A stretch of 64,000 bases of DNA from Scortum barcoo (GCA_023238725.1 CM041544.1:1-64000); one strand, 5' to 3'. Shown: positions 33,390-45,064, counted from the first letter of the stretch. The notes: a model not told the origin generated them from the letters alone. Numbers and translations are program-made.

Positions 33390-33661
33390 ATATTTATCCT
33401 CTGCCCCTGAGCACAGGGGATTGTGGGAAGTCCTCTTCCAGACCTGGAACTCAATATACGCTGGACGGATGCAGAAGAAGGCCCGACATATTGCCGCCGG
33501 TAAACGGTACAGAAACATAAAGACAACAACTAGCAGACTGAAAAACAGCTTTTTCCCCAGAGCTGTACAATGCTTCCAAAATTTCCCTCTGCACTTGAAC
33601 AACTGACCCACCCCCTACTGTGCATTGCGGCTGCAACTTTGGACTTTAGTTAGGGTGTACA

Positions 33662-33692
<31 letters not shown>

Positions 33693-33798
33693 CGTACTTA
33701 CTTACTTACTATTATTACTTACTATTATTATTCTTTTTACTATATGACATGATGAAACATGATGACAATAAATAATTCTTCATTCTTGATTCTTGATT
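33390..33798 (+). mobile_element. Rex1-type 3' end, 5'-truncated copy G
   Basis: Plus-strand copy. The frame 33421-33606 ends with TTTSRLKNSFFPRAVQCFQN, the very C-terminus of Rex1-like ORF2. The 3' UTR contains an (ATT)n run at 33660-33690, and ends GACAATAAATAATTCTTC followed by an ATTCTTG-repeat tail at ~33780-33798. Only the last ~400 bp was inserted or kept. Confidence 0.8.
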
Positions 33799-34745
33799 CA
33801 AAAGAACATTTGGCAAAAACCATGGGTTCACTTCCTGTTATTACTGGGGTCAGGAGGCTGTAAGTCATATAGATAGTTGTTATCCAAAGGAAAAGCAGCA
33901 ATGGCAAGAATTAAACATAGGCCTTCTGCAAATTGTGTGCAAATAGTATTAAAGATGATATTTGTATTGTCTTAGTAAGCATTCACTATTTTTCAGCGAC
34001 ATGTGTTGCACTTGACAGCTGGATATATTGAAGAAGACTATGGTTGGAGCCATGAAGAGTGTGCATGCTGAGTCTCACATTTGTTTCAGGATATCTCTTT
34101 CTTCCTTCACACAAATGCCCTGGAAACCACCCATCACACCTTGAAAACATATGATATAATTTAGTCTTCTTAATCAAGGCTGCAGCTAGAGCAGCTAGAG
34201 ACAATTAATGGAAGAGACCTAAACTTTTATTTGCTTGCAATAAGTAATAATGCCATTCCTCAGGACATTCCTAAAATCAAATTTTGCACAACTACAGTGA
34301 TATTAATCAAACAGGCCTTCAACAATATCCTTCCTCTACACATTGCTGCTGTGAAGGATACAAATGACATAGGTACCAGTTGTATACTTTCTTTACTTTC
34401 TGGCCAATTTGGTCTTCCCTGCATTTGCCTTTGCTTGCATTTGTCATAGCAAATAGGCAACTCCAAATTCCATTCTAATGTTGCCCTGTTTAGTTTACTA
34501 ACACCTTCACTATATCAACTTTAACAAGCCAAAATATGTCCAAATGCTTGTATTAGTTTTCATTCAAGAGTTTTGCTCACTTCTCTCCCCCAAAAAACTA
34601 ATTGGTGCTGCTGAGTGAGTGCAGTGTCATACCAGTACTTTTTTGCTGTGGGCACTGAAGCCTGTGGTACTGCTAGTGCTAGACCCTGACATGTTTCCTA
34701 CAATTCTTGAATTAAAATAAAAACTCTCACTTTATTCTGATTGTT
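33799..34745 (+). repeat. Diverged copy of the ~1.4-kb repeat unit
   Basis: Blocks match in the usual order: 33800-33960 with 20020-20160 (including CTGCAAATTGTGTGCAAAT), 34080-34210 with 7320-7420, and 34640-34670 with the 333-362 block. It is clearly more diverged than the copies at 1-20,700. The following 34746-34929 is unclassified. Confidence 0.7.
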
Positions 34746-34931
34746 ATAAATTCCCTCTGAGGATATGCAGATGCATATTAATAATATGTTAATTTGTTGC
34801 TGCTCATTGGCCAGTGTTGTGTGTGTGGCCCACTTACCTGTTTTCCCAGCACAATAGTTTCTCACCCCTCACGGTTCTCCAATATTGTCCAGTCCCCCAG
34901 ACAACCAGTTCCAGTACCTTAACTGCCTAAA

Positions 34932-35877
34932 TTGGTACATGACAGTGAGAGAGAGTTTTCTGACCTAAAGATGGCACTGGACCATCTGCTCAATCTACAC
35001 ACTGAGCTTTCTGAGCATTACAAATACCAGTGTGCTTATGGAACACTTGGTCCTGGACGAAGCCAAGCTTATAGCTCAGTCATGCAGACATTATGTACAA
35101 CCCTACACCGCCATCATGCAGCCTTTGCAGAGACAGTTGGCACAAAGTGAAACTGCAGCCATCCTGAACTCTCCTGATCTCAAATCAGGAGACCCCAAAG
35201 CCTTCCAGAACTTCGCCCTCAATGTTGATCTGCTAGTGGGAATGCTAACTTCATTGGAAGGGCCAAATGGGATTGGAAGTGATGTCTACTGGCCATGTTG
35301 ACCGGCTACTTAGCACTTGGTAACTCTCTAGACAAATGAGGGACAATTTTGTGGAGCATCTGCAAGTACAGGGGTTCTCAGCACCAGCAGCCTAAACCCA
35401 TACAACCTCAGAGACCTTGCAGATTGGCTCAAGGTGAAGGCAGAGGCTCAGAGACTGTCCACAAAAATGGCACAGCGCCATCGAACTGAAGGAGCACAGC
35501 CTGCCAAAAGAGACAGACCTGTCCCTGCTCCCCGACCTCGGACTCAGCCTGTCTCCATGTATCATGGCGCCGACCAACCTAAATCTGCTGAGATTCCCCA
35601 GCCAACAGCTAGGCAGCAAAGGTTTAAAAGGATGTGTCTCTTCTGTAAGTAGTAGTACAGTAAGAGTACAGAGCACTATTTGTCACTGTGTCCAGACATT
35701 ATTCAACGCTCAACACAGGAAATTGAGAAGTGGATAGCAGATGGCAAGCGCTGTTGTAACTGTGGCCGTACTAACCACAACCAAGAGAGCTGCACCTTAA
35801 AGAAACCATGCAGTGAATGTCAGGAGGTCCACCCGAAAGTGCTGCACGATATCGCCAGGCAGATTATACTCACCTGA
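34932..35877 (+). pseudogene. BEL/Pao gag with CCHC-like zinc knuckle
   Basis: Frames 34932-35150 and 35032-35301 overlap at a one-base frameshift around 35,030 and together encode the capsid-like part (LKMALDHLLNLHTELSEHY, then MEHLVLDEAKLIAQS and FQNFALNVDLLVGML). Frame 35434-35652 continues with NPYNLRDLADWL upstream and KAEAQRLSTKMAQRH. Frame 35680-35877 carries CCNCGRTNHNQESCTLKKPC..C, the nucleocapsid-type zinc knuckle. Gag packages the element RNA; at least three frameshifts and stops prevent this. Confidence 0.88.
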
Positions 35878-36472
35878 TCACCGCCACAGAACCTGTCAGG
35901 TTTGGTCCAAAGGGAGGACCAGCCAAGTGCTGTATGGATGGCTATCCATACAGCACTTGGCTGGGCGCTCCGAGGGCCCAGATGGTTCCCAGTCCCATGC
36001 TACCTCATGCTACTACACCACCTTTAAGCCAACACCAGATGGCATCTACCACCACGTCGAACGCCTCTGGCAGCTGGATGTGCTTCCATTCCGTAGTGAG
36101 CGTTTGGCAGTGTGTTTCCGCCCGGACCAGGAGGCGGTGAGCGTCTTGAAAGCACGCACCAAAAGAGTGAAGTTTGGTGACGTGCTTCACTATGCTACAC
36201 CCCTGCTCCGGTGCACCAGCACTGCAAAAACATGTGAAAGAAAGTGCTGCAGGAAATGAAGATGTCCTGCAGTCCATCGAACAGTCTTTCTATGTGGACA
36301 ATTGTCTTCAGAGCCTGTCAACAGCTGAGTCAGCCAAGCTTCTTGTGGACAAGATGCGACAGTGTCTGGCCTCAGGAGGATTTGAGATTTGACAATGGGC
36401 AAGTAACTTCTCCTCTGTTGTCTCCCATTTGCCTTCCAGTGCCAGATCTGAAAGCACAGAGCTGTGGCTAGC
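35817..36472 (+). pseudogene. BEL/Pao protease-RT region, heavily deleted
   Basis: Short frames hold the segment before RT (ITATEPVRFGPKGGPA) and then YYTTFKPTPDGIYHHVERLW. The part with FYVDNCLQSLSTAESAKLLV (36282-36392) includes the RT motif C position, where the usual YVDD is YVDN. Most of the fingers and palm before it are absent. A 21-bp perfect hairpin (35919-35964) interrupts the sequence. No active enzyme could be made. Confidence 0.8.
35919..35964. repeat. Perfect 21-bp hairpin inside BEL pol
   Basis: The arms 35919-35939 and 35944-35964 are exact inverted copies separated by GGCT. The right arm belongs to the BEL coding frame (translating near-normally as the HTALGWA-like region), so the left arm plus loop looks like a later inverted templated insertion. 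Confidence 0.9.
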
Positions 36473-36565
36473 TGAGAGGAATAACGATCCACAGGGCCTG
36501 CTCTCAGTCTGCGATGGCATTGTCCAACTGATCAGCCAAAGCCTCCAGAGAGTGAGATCCCTACT

Positions 36566-38390
36566 ATGCGCTATATATATAAGGTGCTCGTCTGCCAGTA
36601 TGATCCACTTGGGAGCCACTTGGCAAGGTCTAGGGTGGCCCCAAAATGCCAGCAGTCAATGCCACGGTTAGAGCTCTGTGCAGCACTGACAGGAGCCCAG
36701 CTGTTCTCCCTCATTCACAAGAAGCTCACCTTATGCATTGCCCAGACCTTCTTATGGACTGACTCCACGACAGTTCTCACCTGGCTGACATCTCAGTCCT
36801 GTAGGTTCAAGGTCTTCGTGGGAACCCGGGTTTCTGACATCCAGGAATTGACTGACTCACACACCTGGAGGTATGTGGATACAGCTAACAATCCAGCCGA
36901 TGATCTCACACGTGGCAAGACTCTAGATGAGCTGGCAGCACCAAGTCGGTGGATCCAGGGACCAGCATTCCTTCGACATCCACCGGATGAATGGCCATCA
37001 TGTCCTAGCACCATGGAGCCAGAGGACAATAGTGAGCTCAAACAGAGTGTTTTTTGTGCCCTCACACAGACAAGCTCACCACTCAAGATACCAGATGTCA
37101 CCCAGTTCTGCAGCTGGAGAGAGCTGGTCAAAGCTACTCAGCAGTCTCTTCACGGGGCAGCGGCTGACTTTGCTTCACCTCTGTGTGATTTTCGAGATGC
37201 AGAAGTCCACCTGGTGAAGGCCAGCCAAGCCGACTGCTTCTCTGAGGAAGTCAGACGCCTCAGAGCTAGCAAGCCGGTGTCCCCTAGCAATAAGCTGAGT
37301 ACGCTCGCTCCGGAATTAGACCCCAAAATAAGTCTTATGTGTTGGGGGACGCCTGCGCCGCAAAGACAGCTCTAGCCCCACTGACATTAACCTCGATATT
37401 GTTGGATCCACGTCATGCAGTTACCAAACTCCTCATTAAAGACACGGATGCGCAATTACATCACTCTGGGCCTGATAGGGTGTTTGCGGAGATGAGGATT
37501 CATTACTGGGTTCTGCGGGTAAGTATCAAAGAGCAAGAGCTGGTTGTATGAAGTGGAGAGGGAAGCCAGTAGTGCTGAGGATGGCGGATCTGCCCTCTGC
37601 CCGTCTGCGGCTGCTCAAGCCTCCATTCTTCTCGACAGGTGTAGACTGCTTCGGGCCGTACATGGTCAAAACTGGGAGGCGAAGTGAAAAGCGCTGGGGG
37701 ATTATTTTTAACATGTCTCACGACGCGGAGTATACATCTGGATCTGCTCACCAGCCTCGACACAGATGCTTTCCTCCTATCACTAAGACGGTTTAGTGCA
37801 CGGAGAGGCACCCCCTTTGAGGTCCTCTCTGACCAGGGGACTAACTTCAGAGGGGCAGATAAGGAGCTGAAGGAGGCCTTTGCAGCGATGGAGTCACAGC
37901 TGCAGGAGAGGCTTGCAGAAAGACAGATTAAGTTCTGTTTTAACCCACCAGCATCTCCTCACTTGGTGGTGTCTGGGAGTGCGAGATTCAATCAGTCAAG
38001 AAATCCCTGCAGGTGGTCATAGGTGCACAGGTGCTCCAAGAGGAGGTTCTGCTCACACTCCTCATCGAGGTGGAAGGCATCCTCAATGCCAAGCCTCTAG
38101 GATATGTATCTTCTGATGTGTCTGATCCAAACCCAGTGAGGGCTAGCATGTTGTTGATGGGGCGGCAGGATGCCTCTCTCAAACCCGCCAGAGGTCGCGG
38201 CAACACACAGATAATGTCCTCCTGGACACAGTTGTGATGACTGTTGATCCTCAGCTTCCACGGGCTCACTGGCCAATTGGAAGGGTGGTCAAGCTGAATG
38301 CAAGTGATGATGGATGTGTACGAACAGCTGAGGTCAGAGTTGGCAAGAAGACTTACCTGAGACCGGTGGCTCGGATGGTCTAGCTGTTGG
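36566..38390 (+). pseudogene. BEL/Pao RNase H and integrase
   Basis: The frame 36566-37375 encodes RNase H (RLELCAALTGAQL, then FLWTDSTTVLTWL with the catalytic Asp, and RYVDTANNPADDLTRG). Frames 37339-37551, 37684-38022 and 38013-38237 carry integrase pieces. These include HAVTKLLIKDTDAQLHHSG (zinc-binding region), FEVLSDQGTNFRGADKEL (the second catalytic Asp) and EEVLLTLLIEVEGILNAKPL (catalytic Glu region). The last domain HWPIGRVVKLNASDDGCVR lies at ~38255-38390. Three or more frameshifts separate the parts. Confidence 0.88.
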
Positions 38391-38470
38391 CTCTTCCGGA
38401 AGATAATCCTGGTTAAAGGAGAAATAAGCTGGTGTGGGCTTGCTTATAGCTCCACCAGCTCAGCCGCCAT

Positions 38471-39107
38471 GTGTTGGAGTTCACCCCGGTGAACGAGAGG
38501 GTCGCTTCCCTGCGCCTTCGGGTTGGGGATAGGTCTCTTGCTGTTGTTTGTGCCTACGGGCCGAACAGCAGTACAGAGTACCCGGCCTTCTTGGAGTCCC
38601 TGGGAGGGGTACTTGATAGTGCTCCAACTGGGGACTCCATTGTTCTACTGGGGGACTTCAACAGTGATACCTGGAGGGGCGTGATTGGGAGGAACGGCCT
38701 CCCCGATCTGAACCCGAGCGGTGTTCTGTTATTGGACTTCTGTGCTAGTCACAGTTTGTCCATAACTTGAACACCATGTTCGAGCATAAGGGTGTCCATC
38801 AGTGCACGTGGCACCAGGACACCCTAGGCCGGAGGTTCGATGATCGACTTTGTTGTTGTTTCATCTGATCTCCTGGCCGTATGTCTTGGACACTCGGGTA
38901 AAGAGAGAGGCTGAGCTGTCAACTGATCACCACCTGGTGGTGAGTTGGATCCGCTGGCAGAGGAGGAAGTTGGACAGACCTGGCAGACCCAAACGTATTG
39001 TGAGGGTCTGTTGGGAACGTCTGGCCGAGCCCCTCTGTCAGGGAGGTCTTCAACTCCCACCTCCGGAAGAGCTTCTCACAGATTCCGAGGGAGGCTGGGG
39101 ACATTGA
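38471..39107 (+). pseudogene. Rex3 endonuclease domain
   Basis: The frame 38471-38770 has RLRVGDRSLAVVCAYGPNSS, then DSIVLLGDFNSDTWRGVIG (active-site GDFN) and LLLDFCASHSLSIT. After a frameshift at ~38770 the sequence encodes TMFEHKGVHQCTWHQD, IDFVVVSSDL and ELSTDHHLVVSWIRW, with the catalytic DHH. The N-terminal third is missing through 5' truncation. Confidence 0.85.
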
Positions 39108-39239
39108 GTCCGAGTGGACCATGTTCTCTGCCTCCATTGTCGACGCTGGCAGTTCGAAGTTGTGGACGCAAGGTCTCTGGTGCCTGTCGTGGCAGCAACC
39201 CCCGAACCCGGTGGTGGACACCGGAAGTAAGGGATGCCG

Positions 39240-40873
39240 TCAGGCTGAAGAAGGAGTCCTATCAGACCATGTTGGTCTGTGGGACTCCTGATGCAGTTGA
39301 CAGGTACCGGCAGGCCAAGCAAGCCGCAGCCCTGGATAGTCCTGGAGGCAAAAACTCGGGTCTGGGAGGAGTTCGGTGAGGCCATGGAGGAGGACTATTG
39401 GTCGGCCTCGAAGAGATTCTGGCAAACCGTCCGGCACCTCAGAAGGGGGAAGCAGTACTCTGCCAACACTGTTTACAGTGCGGGTGGGGAGCTGTTGACC
39501 TCGACTGGGGACATTGTTGGACGGTGGAAGAAATACTTCGAGGATCTCAATCCCACCGACTTGCCTTCCAATGAGGAAGCAGAGGCTGGGGACTCTGAGG
39601 TGGACTCGTCCATCACCCAAGCCGAAGTCACTGAGGTAGTTCAAGAAGCTCAGCTCAGTGGCAAGGCGCCGGGGGTGGATGAGATCCACCCTGAGTACCT
39701 CAAGTCTCTGGATGTTGTGGGGCTGTCTTGGCTGACACGCCTCTGCAACATTGCATAGGAGGTTGGGGACAGTGCCTCTGGAGTGGCAAACTGGGGTGGT
39801 GGTCCCTCTCTTTTAAAAAGGGGGACCGGAGAGTGTGTTCCAACCTACAGAGGGATCACACTTCTCAGCTTCCCCGGGAAGGTCTACGCCAGGGTACTGG
39901 AGAGGAGAATTCGGCCGATAGTCGAACCCTTGGATTCAGGAGGAACAATGCGGTTTTCATCGTCCGGTTCGTGGAACACTGGACCAGCTCTATACCCTCC
40001 ACAGGGTGCTTGAGGGTTTATGGGAGTTTGCCCAACCAGTCCACATGTGCTTTGTGGATCTGGAGAAGGCATTCGACCGTGCTCCCTCGTGGTATTCTGT
40101 GATGATGTTGTCCTGATGGTTCATCAAGCCAGGACCTTCAGCATGTACTGGGAGCGGTTTGCAGCCGAGTGTGAAGCGGCTGGGATGAGAATCAGCACCT
40201 CCAAATCCGAGGCCATGGTTCTCGACCGGAAAAGGTGGCGTGCCCTCTCCGGGTGGGTGGAGAGGTCCTGCCTCAAGTGGAGGAGTTCAAGTATCTCGGG
40301 GTCTTGTTGACGAGTGAGGGAAAGATGGAGCGTGAGATTGACAGGCGGATTGGTGCAGCATCCGCAGCTATGTGGTCGGTGTACCGGACCGTCGTGGTGC
40401 AGAAGGAGCTGAGTCGAAAGGCGAAGCTCTCGATTTACCGGTCAATCCACGCTCCATTCACCTCACCTATGGTCATGAACTTTGGGTAATGACCGAAAGG
40501 ACAAGATTCGCGGATACAAGCGGCCGAAATGAGTTTCCTCCGCAGGGTGATTGGGGCTCCCTTAGAGATAGGGTGAGAAGCTCGGTCACTCGGGAGGAGC
40601 TCGGAGTAGAGCCGCTGCTCCTTCACATTGAGAGGAGTCAGCTGAGGTGGCTTGGGCATCTGTTTCAGATGCCCCCTGGACACTCACCTCCCTAGGGAGG
40701 TGTTCCAGGCATGTCCCACCGGGAGGAGACCTTAGGGAAGACCCAGGACACGCTGGAGAGACTATGTCTCTCGGCTGGCCTGGGAATGCCTCGGGGTCCC
40801 CCCGGAAGAGCTGGAGGAAGTGTCTGGGGTGAGGGAAGTCTGGGCATCTCTGCTCAGACTGCTGCCTCCGCAA
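39240..40873 (+). pseudogene. Rex3 reverse transcriptase and C-terminal domain
   Basis: The frames 39279-39758, 39783-40013, 40020-40310, 40235-40489, 40372-40695 and 40711-41124 carry successive parts. Landmarks are SGKAPGVDEIHPEYLKSLD, VCSNLQRDH-like and YRGITLLSFPGKVYARVLER, then FCDDVVLMVH (motif C). These are followed by AECEAAGMRISTSKSEAMVL, VEEFKYLGVLLTSEGKMERE, LLLHIERSQLRWLGHLFQM and ISAQTAASATRSRIK. At least five frameshifts occur, and RT motif B is absent. Confidence 0.88.
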
Positions 40874-40926
40874 CCCGGTCCCGGATCAAGCGGTTGAAAT
40901 GGATGGATGGATGGATGGATGGATGG

Positions 40927-43074
40927 ATTGTGCAACTTGCGCATTTAGTCTGTCAAATATATATATATTTTTTTCATGCGATCTCCCTCCCTTTGTTAAT
41001 TGCAGCAGTGTTTTTGCTGATGAGAAGAAGCTCTCGCTCTACTTTCCTCTTGCACCATCCTCTTTTCTCCCATCTACTCGTCAGGGCTTCTTACGTTCCT
41101 CGGGCACTAGCCAGGGCTATGTAAGCCTCGCTTGAATTAGCCTCGATTAGATGAGGCTGAAATGTGTTAGTGGAACTTGAGGCTTAATTGGGAGATGGCG
41201 TTAGTTTAAGCGAGGCTTTTTCGAGCAGCCTGGCTTTCTTTAGCTACGTTGATGGAATACCCCCCTGCAAAGCAAGCCCTGGAACATACCTGCAGGATGG
41301 GACTGACCTACACTGACATGACTGGGTGTGGCTGACTGCATATCCCTGTGGTGTGCAGTTCACAAGAGAAGAGATGGGCATGAATTGAACAAAACCTGGG
41401 GGATTGCAATCCACCCACCTTAAGCATCTGGACCTCTTTTAAAAAAAAAAAAAAAAAAAACTCTCACCGAAAGTGCACACTGGAGCAAACACCCCCTTCA
41501 GGAACCCCAGTCCCCTCTGAACTTGCTGCTGGCTCCATAACAAATATAATTTTATACATGAAGAACATGAAGAAAATCATAAATATATACAACCAAACTC
41601 TGTAAAATAATTAACTCTCCATTTGATATTTTAATTGATTTATTGTTAAATCGTGTACAAAATGCTATTTGGACACAATGTGGGGGGGGCAGACGTAAAC
41701 AAACAATTAAACCAAACACAACATATATCAGATTAGTGCTACTAATTATTAACTACGAAGAAAAAGAACAATGACATTGGTTGGCAGACTGGAATTACAG
41801 CAGCTGTTTCATAATTTGAGCGAAGCACTCACACAAAAAGTAAAACAGCAGTAAAACTCATTTAAAGCTACATGTTCATGTACAAACAGAAACAAAACAA
41901 CCGTGGGTGATATGGCTTCTGTCTCTTTTTTGTGTACAGCAACAAAAGAAAATACTAGACAAAAATCTAAAACCATGCGTTCGTGGCTGGATTCGATCCT
42001 TCATCCAAAGTGAAATCTCAAGTGCAACCTGCTGAGCTATACAGCCAATCCTCATAACTATGCAATTTTTGTATAACTATACATTTCAGGCTGTATTTCA
42101 TACATATACATACATAACATACATACATATCAAGCATGTTTTATGCCATATTAGTGAAGTATGATCTGATAGAAGTGTCAGTAGTTGTGCTTGTGAAAAT
42201 GGGCATTGTAAAAAGTAGTAGTGCTTTGTGCAACGTTTATTTTCACATGTCTTCTCTTAAAACCCACATCTTGGAATGTCACTGAGGCATCATAGCACAG
42301 TAAAGCGCCAAAGCCTTCAAGCTATAAACCAATGAACCAATGAAAGCTCAGTCACGTGACACTTATCGCTTACAAGCTCCAACACTTAGAGTCGAAACAC
42401 GGCGGTTCATTAGACTGACAAGCTTTAGAGCTTCGGTATTGTTTGCCCATCTCTACCTGTGTCCAGTTATTATTCTGTTTGTGTATCAATTGGGTGTTAT
42501 GCTAAAAACCTAAATAACTAAACACAGGAAACAATTAAAGGGTTACCATGTCCTTTGTTCACTGTGTGGCTGCTAGTGTAGCCATCACAAGGCAGTAATG
42601 GATCTCTGGTTCTTTAGTGAGAGTGTGGTGGTGAACACACTTACGCAAGTACAAAAGCGTTAACTGTGTGTGATTGCCTGGACTCCCCAGTTGTCAGTTG
42701 GAAACTGCTTGGAACTTTTATATATCGGACTATCAGGTGGTAAAAACTTTCCAGTTTTGGTAAAGCAGCAGCTCTGTATGGAATTAGCCGGAGACGTCAT
42801 GGGGGGGAACACACCTGATTGCTCACTGAACTCAGACAGCTGGATTACAGACTGTGCTTGCGTCAATTCACCTGTTGAATGTCTGGTCTCTGGCCAGCAA
42901 GACATGAATTGCTGCTCCTCAGCAGGAACTCTTGCAGATCTGTTGCCCAGGCAGCTCTCCAACTACCTGGCTTCCACCTTTATACAGGCGGACTGAAAAG
43001 AGCTATCTGAGAAAACGAGGGGTGTTCGAATCTGCTTCTACATTAATAAATCGTGGTGTACTGATGTCACAGTG
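40927..43074. other. Unclassified region with an inverted repeat, poly(A) run and a tRNA-like block
   Basis: No recognised gene. AAGCCTCGCTTGAATTAGC at ~41123 and the inverse-type GTTAGTTTAAGCGAGGCTT at ~41201-41219 form a ~97-bp imperfect hairpin. A 20-A run lies at 41441-41460. A tRNA-like block is listed separately. A pair of overlapping ~100-codon frames on both strands (42660-42996) has no recognisable domain. Confidence 0.45.
41981..42048 (-). tRNA. tRNA-like pseudogene or SINE head
   Basis: On the minus strand it starts GGCTGTATAGCTCAGCAGG (A-box TAGCTCAGCAGG at 42028-42039) and has GGATCGAATCC as a B-box (41989-41999). The spacing fits a tRNA. The T-stem and acceptor stem do not pair properly (the 3' end reads AGCCACG instead of the complement of GGCTGTA), so it is not a functional tRNA gene. 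Flanking repetitive sequence makes a SINE remnant likely. Confidence 0.4.
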
Positions 43075-44320
43075 TTGGAGGACTGTAACATAAGAATTCT
43101 GAGTTTTTTTTCAGAATTCTGAGATTAATGGCAATATACTTACTTTTTTTTTAACAAATCAAAATGTACATTATCAAAACAGTGTAAAAAAATACGAGAG
43201 TTACATACAAATTACATCACAGAAAGAGGTTGAAAAGATGCCAGAATATTATCCCACTCAATACAACATTTTTTTGTATATCCTGACAATCATTTGGTAA
43301 CTCATCATTATGCTCTTGATGACATGATTGCTAGTAGTAGCCTTTGAACATTAGGCAAATGATCTACAAGGGTAAATGCAGAAAAATAGAATTAAAAATT
43401 AAATTAATTAATTAAAATAGACGGTAAATAGACGGTACTAGTAATGGTAAATACAACTCTATTTATCTCAGAACAATTCATTAGTATAAATATCTTTAAT
43501 TGTAAGATACAATTTTTTTCCATGCTACCAGGACCTGTTGGAATGCTCTGGTGGCCTCCAGTGGATCTTGGTGTTACAACTGAAATGCAAACACATTTTA
43601 ATTTAATTAGATAACATGTTGTCTGTTGCAAGCATGAGCCCAAATACCGCCTCACAATATTTAAACAATGGTATATGAGACACTGGAATACTTGGCATGA
43701 CGGATGACAGAACGATCTGTCACAAGACAGGGAGATGCAGACATATATACAAGAGGTAATGAGGAACAGGTGGAAACAATCAGGGCATGGCAGACAATCA
43801 GACAAGGTGGGAAACACACAATGGCAGGAAGTGGGGAACCTGAGAGATGTGACCTTCAAAATCAAACAAGAAATGACAAGACAAAGACAAAAACCAAACA
43901 TAACATAATTCCCTGGACATGGCAATAAGTCATGTAGATGGTTGCCATGAATGGGTCTAAAAACCAGCAAAGGTAAGAACTGAACACAGGCCTCCTGCAA
44001 ATTGTGTGCAAATAGTATTAAAGTTGTATTCAGTATTTTTCAGCTGCATCTATGGTACCTGTAAATACATATTATTTTGTGATACCTGCCAGAACCCTTT
44101 CATTTAACACTGTGTTTATTTCTTATTGAAAAGTGTAGTTTCATATGCCATACTCACCAGAAAGTGGCAGAGAAAGCTTTTTGTTGTACAGTACTGCAGG
44201 TTATATGGAAGATGACTTGTTTCTGTGCCATGACGAGTTTTTGTCTATAATCATTGTCTCATTATTATACAATAATGTAAAACATACAGGAATTACATAA
44301 AAAATGACAGCACAAAGAGG
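43075..44320 (+). repeat. Most diverged copy of the ~1.4-kb repeat unit
   Basis: Blocks match 8190-8280 (43228-43320), 19880-19990 (43540-43650) and 20130-20350 (43990-44230), including GCCTCCTGCAAATTGTGTGC. A segment at ~43660-43920 is not found in the other copies and may be an insertion. The order and orientation are the same as elsewhere in the array. Confidence 0.7.
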
Positions 44321-44329
44321 TTGAAAATA

Positions 44330-45064
44330 TTTTTATCAAAGGGCGTCGCCATGGCGGCGTGGCGAATTTCGGTATCTTGCCAAAAAACAGGACGTGGCTG
44401 TAATTCATCTGTATCTCATACACACATTGTTGAATCAGGCTTAGATTTCACATATTTGATTGTAGCCCAGGCCTGAACAAATCTATGCTATATCCATAAG
44501 TGAATACTTATGGATATAGCAAGACCTATTGGCTACAGGAAATGTCATGTTTTACACTATGATAGCCTTCTCTGAAGTGGTTGAGTATATTAACCTCAAA
44601 TTTAGTGAGGAAGTTGTCAAGACCTTGATGATGACATATTGCAAACAATTTGAACTTTTCATTAGAGGGCCTGGCTGTGACGGCGTGGCGAATTTCGATG
44701 TCTTGTCGTGAGGGTTGCTCTAACTTATGTATACATGGTTTGGTCTGTCCCAAATTTAATTTGTTTCATAAAACTTCCGACGTGAAGACATCTACATTTG
44801 AATTTTTGCCATCAGTAATAGCGCCACCTACATACATTTAACGTAGCAGCCCCTGGACTGTGTTTCACCTACATAACCCTAACCCTGAAATGTGGCACAC
44901 ACGTGTAACATCCAAAGGCCTGCAAAAAGTCTCTTGGAGCTAGATTACTCAATGCAAAATGGCTCCGTAGCGTCCCCTTGAAATTTTCAAAAATGCAGCC
45001 ATGCTTTCACCTAAGTACTTGAAAGTTGGGGTTTTATGTAACATGCCAAGATCTCATATACTAA
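44330..45064 (+). repeat. Dispersed teleost-type repeat with internal duplication
   Basis: The phrase GGCGGCGTGGCGAATTTCG occurs at ~44352, and a similar GACGGCGTGGCGAATTTCG at ~44677. It belongs to a low-coding repeat that I recall being widespread in fish genomes; no family name is claimed. The same repeat appears to resume at 45800. Rex1 copy D is inserted at 45065. Confidence 0.5.
44487..44520. repeat. Perfect 15-bp hairpin
   Basis: GCTATATCCATAAGT (44487-44501) and its exact inverse (44506-44520) are separated by GAAT. It resembles the foldback in BEL at 35919-35964. Confidence 0.9.

Larger units (their letters stand above)
34930..38395 (+). mobile_element. BEL/Pao LTR retrotransposon, internal region (decayed)
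   Basis: The order gag, zinc knuckle, protease region, partial RT, RNase H, integrase and a terminal domain on the plus strand identifies BEL/Pao. Phrases such as LEHLVLDEAKLIAQS, RLELCAALTGAQL and GTRVSDIQELTD are typical. Much of the RT is deleted, and there are several frameshifts. No LTR is apparent at either end; the 3' side runs into Rex3 copy A at ~38428. Confidence 0.9.
38428..40926 (+). mobile_element. Rex3 (RTE clade) LINE, copy A, 5'-truncated
   Basis: Plus strand. It begins within the endonuclease domain (GVGLLIAP at ~38430) and runs to a (GGAT)n tail at ~40900-40926, the typical Rex3 terminus. The coding order is endonuclease, RT and C-terminal domain. About 240 bp of RT, between the motif A region and the DD motif, is deleted near 40,095. 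It is inserted directly after the BEL internal region. Confidence 0.88.

Noticed and set aside
41370..42454. AGAGATGGGCA at 41370-41380 and its inverse at 42444-42454 as hAT termini of a 1.1-kb element.
   Set aside because: The similarity does not extend beyond 11 bp and no 8-bp flanking duplication is present.
42660..42996. Overlapping ~100-codon frames on both strands.
   Set aside because: Neither has a recognisable domain, splice signals or a repeat-family match; chance frames in less AT-rich sequence are sufficient.
43404..44000. A 198-codon minus-strand frame, rich in cysteine and hydrophobic residues.
   Set aside because: It lies across the diverged repeat unit and its extra insertion and has no counterpart in the other copies of the unit.
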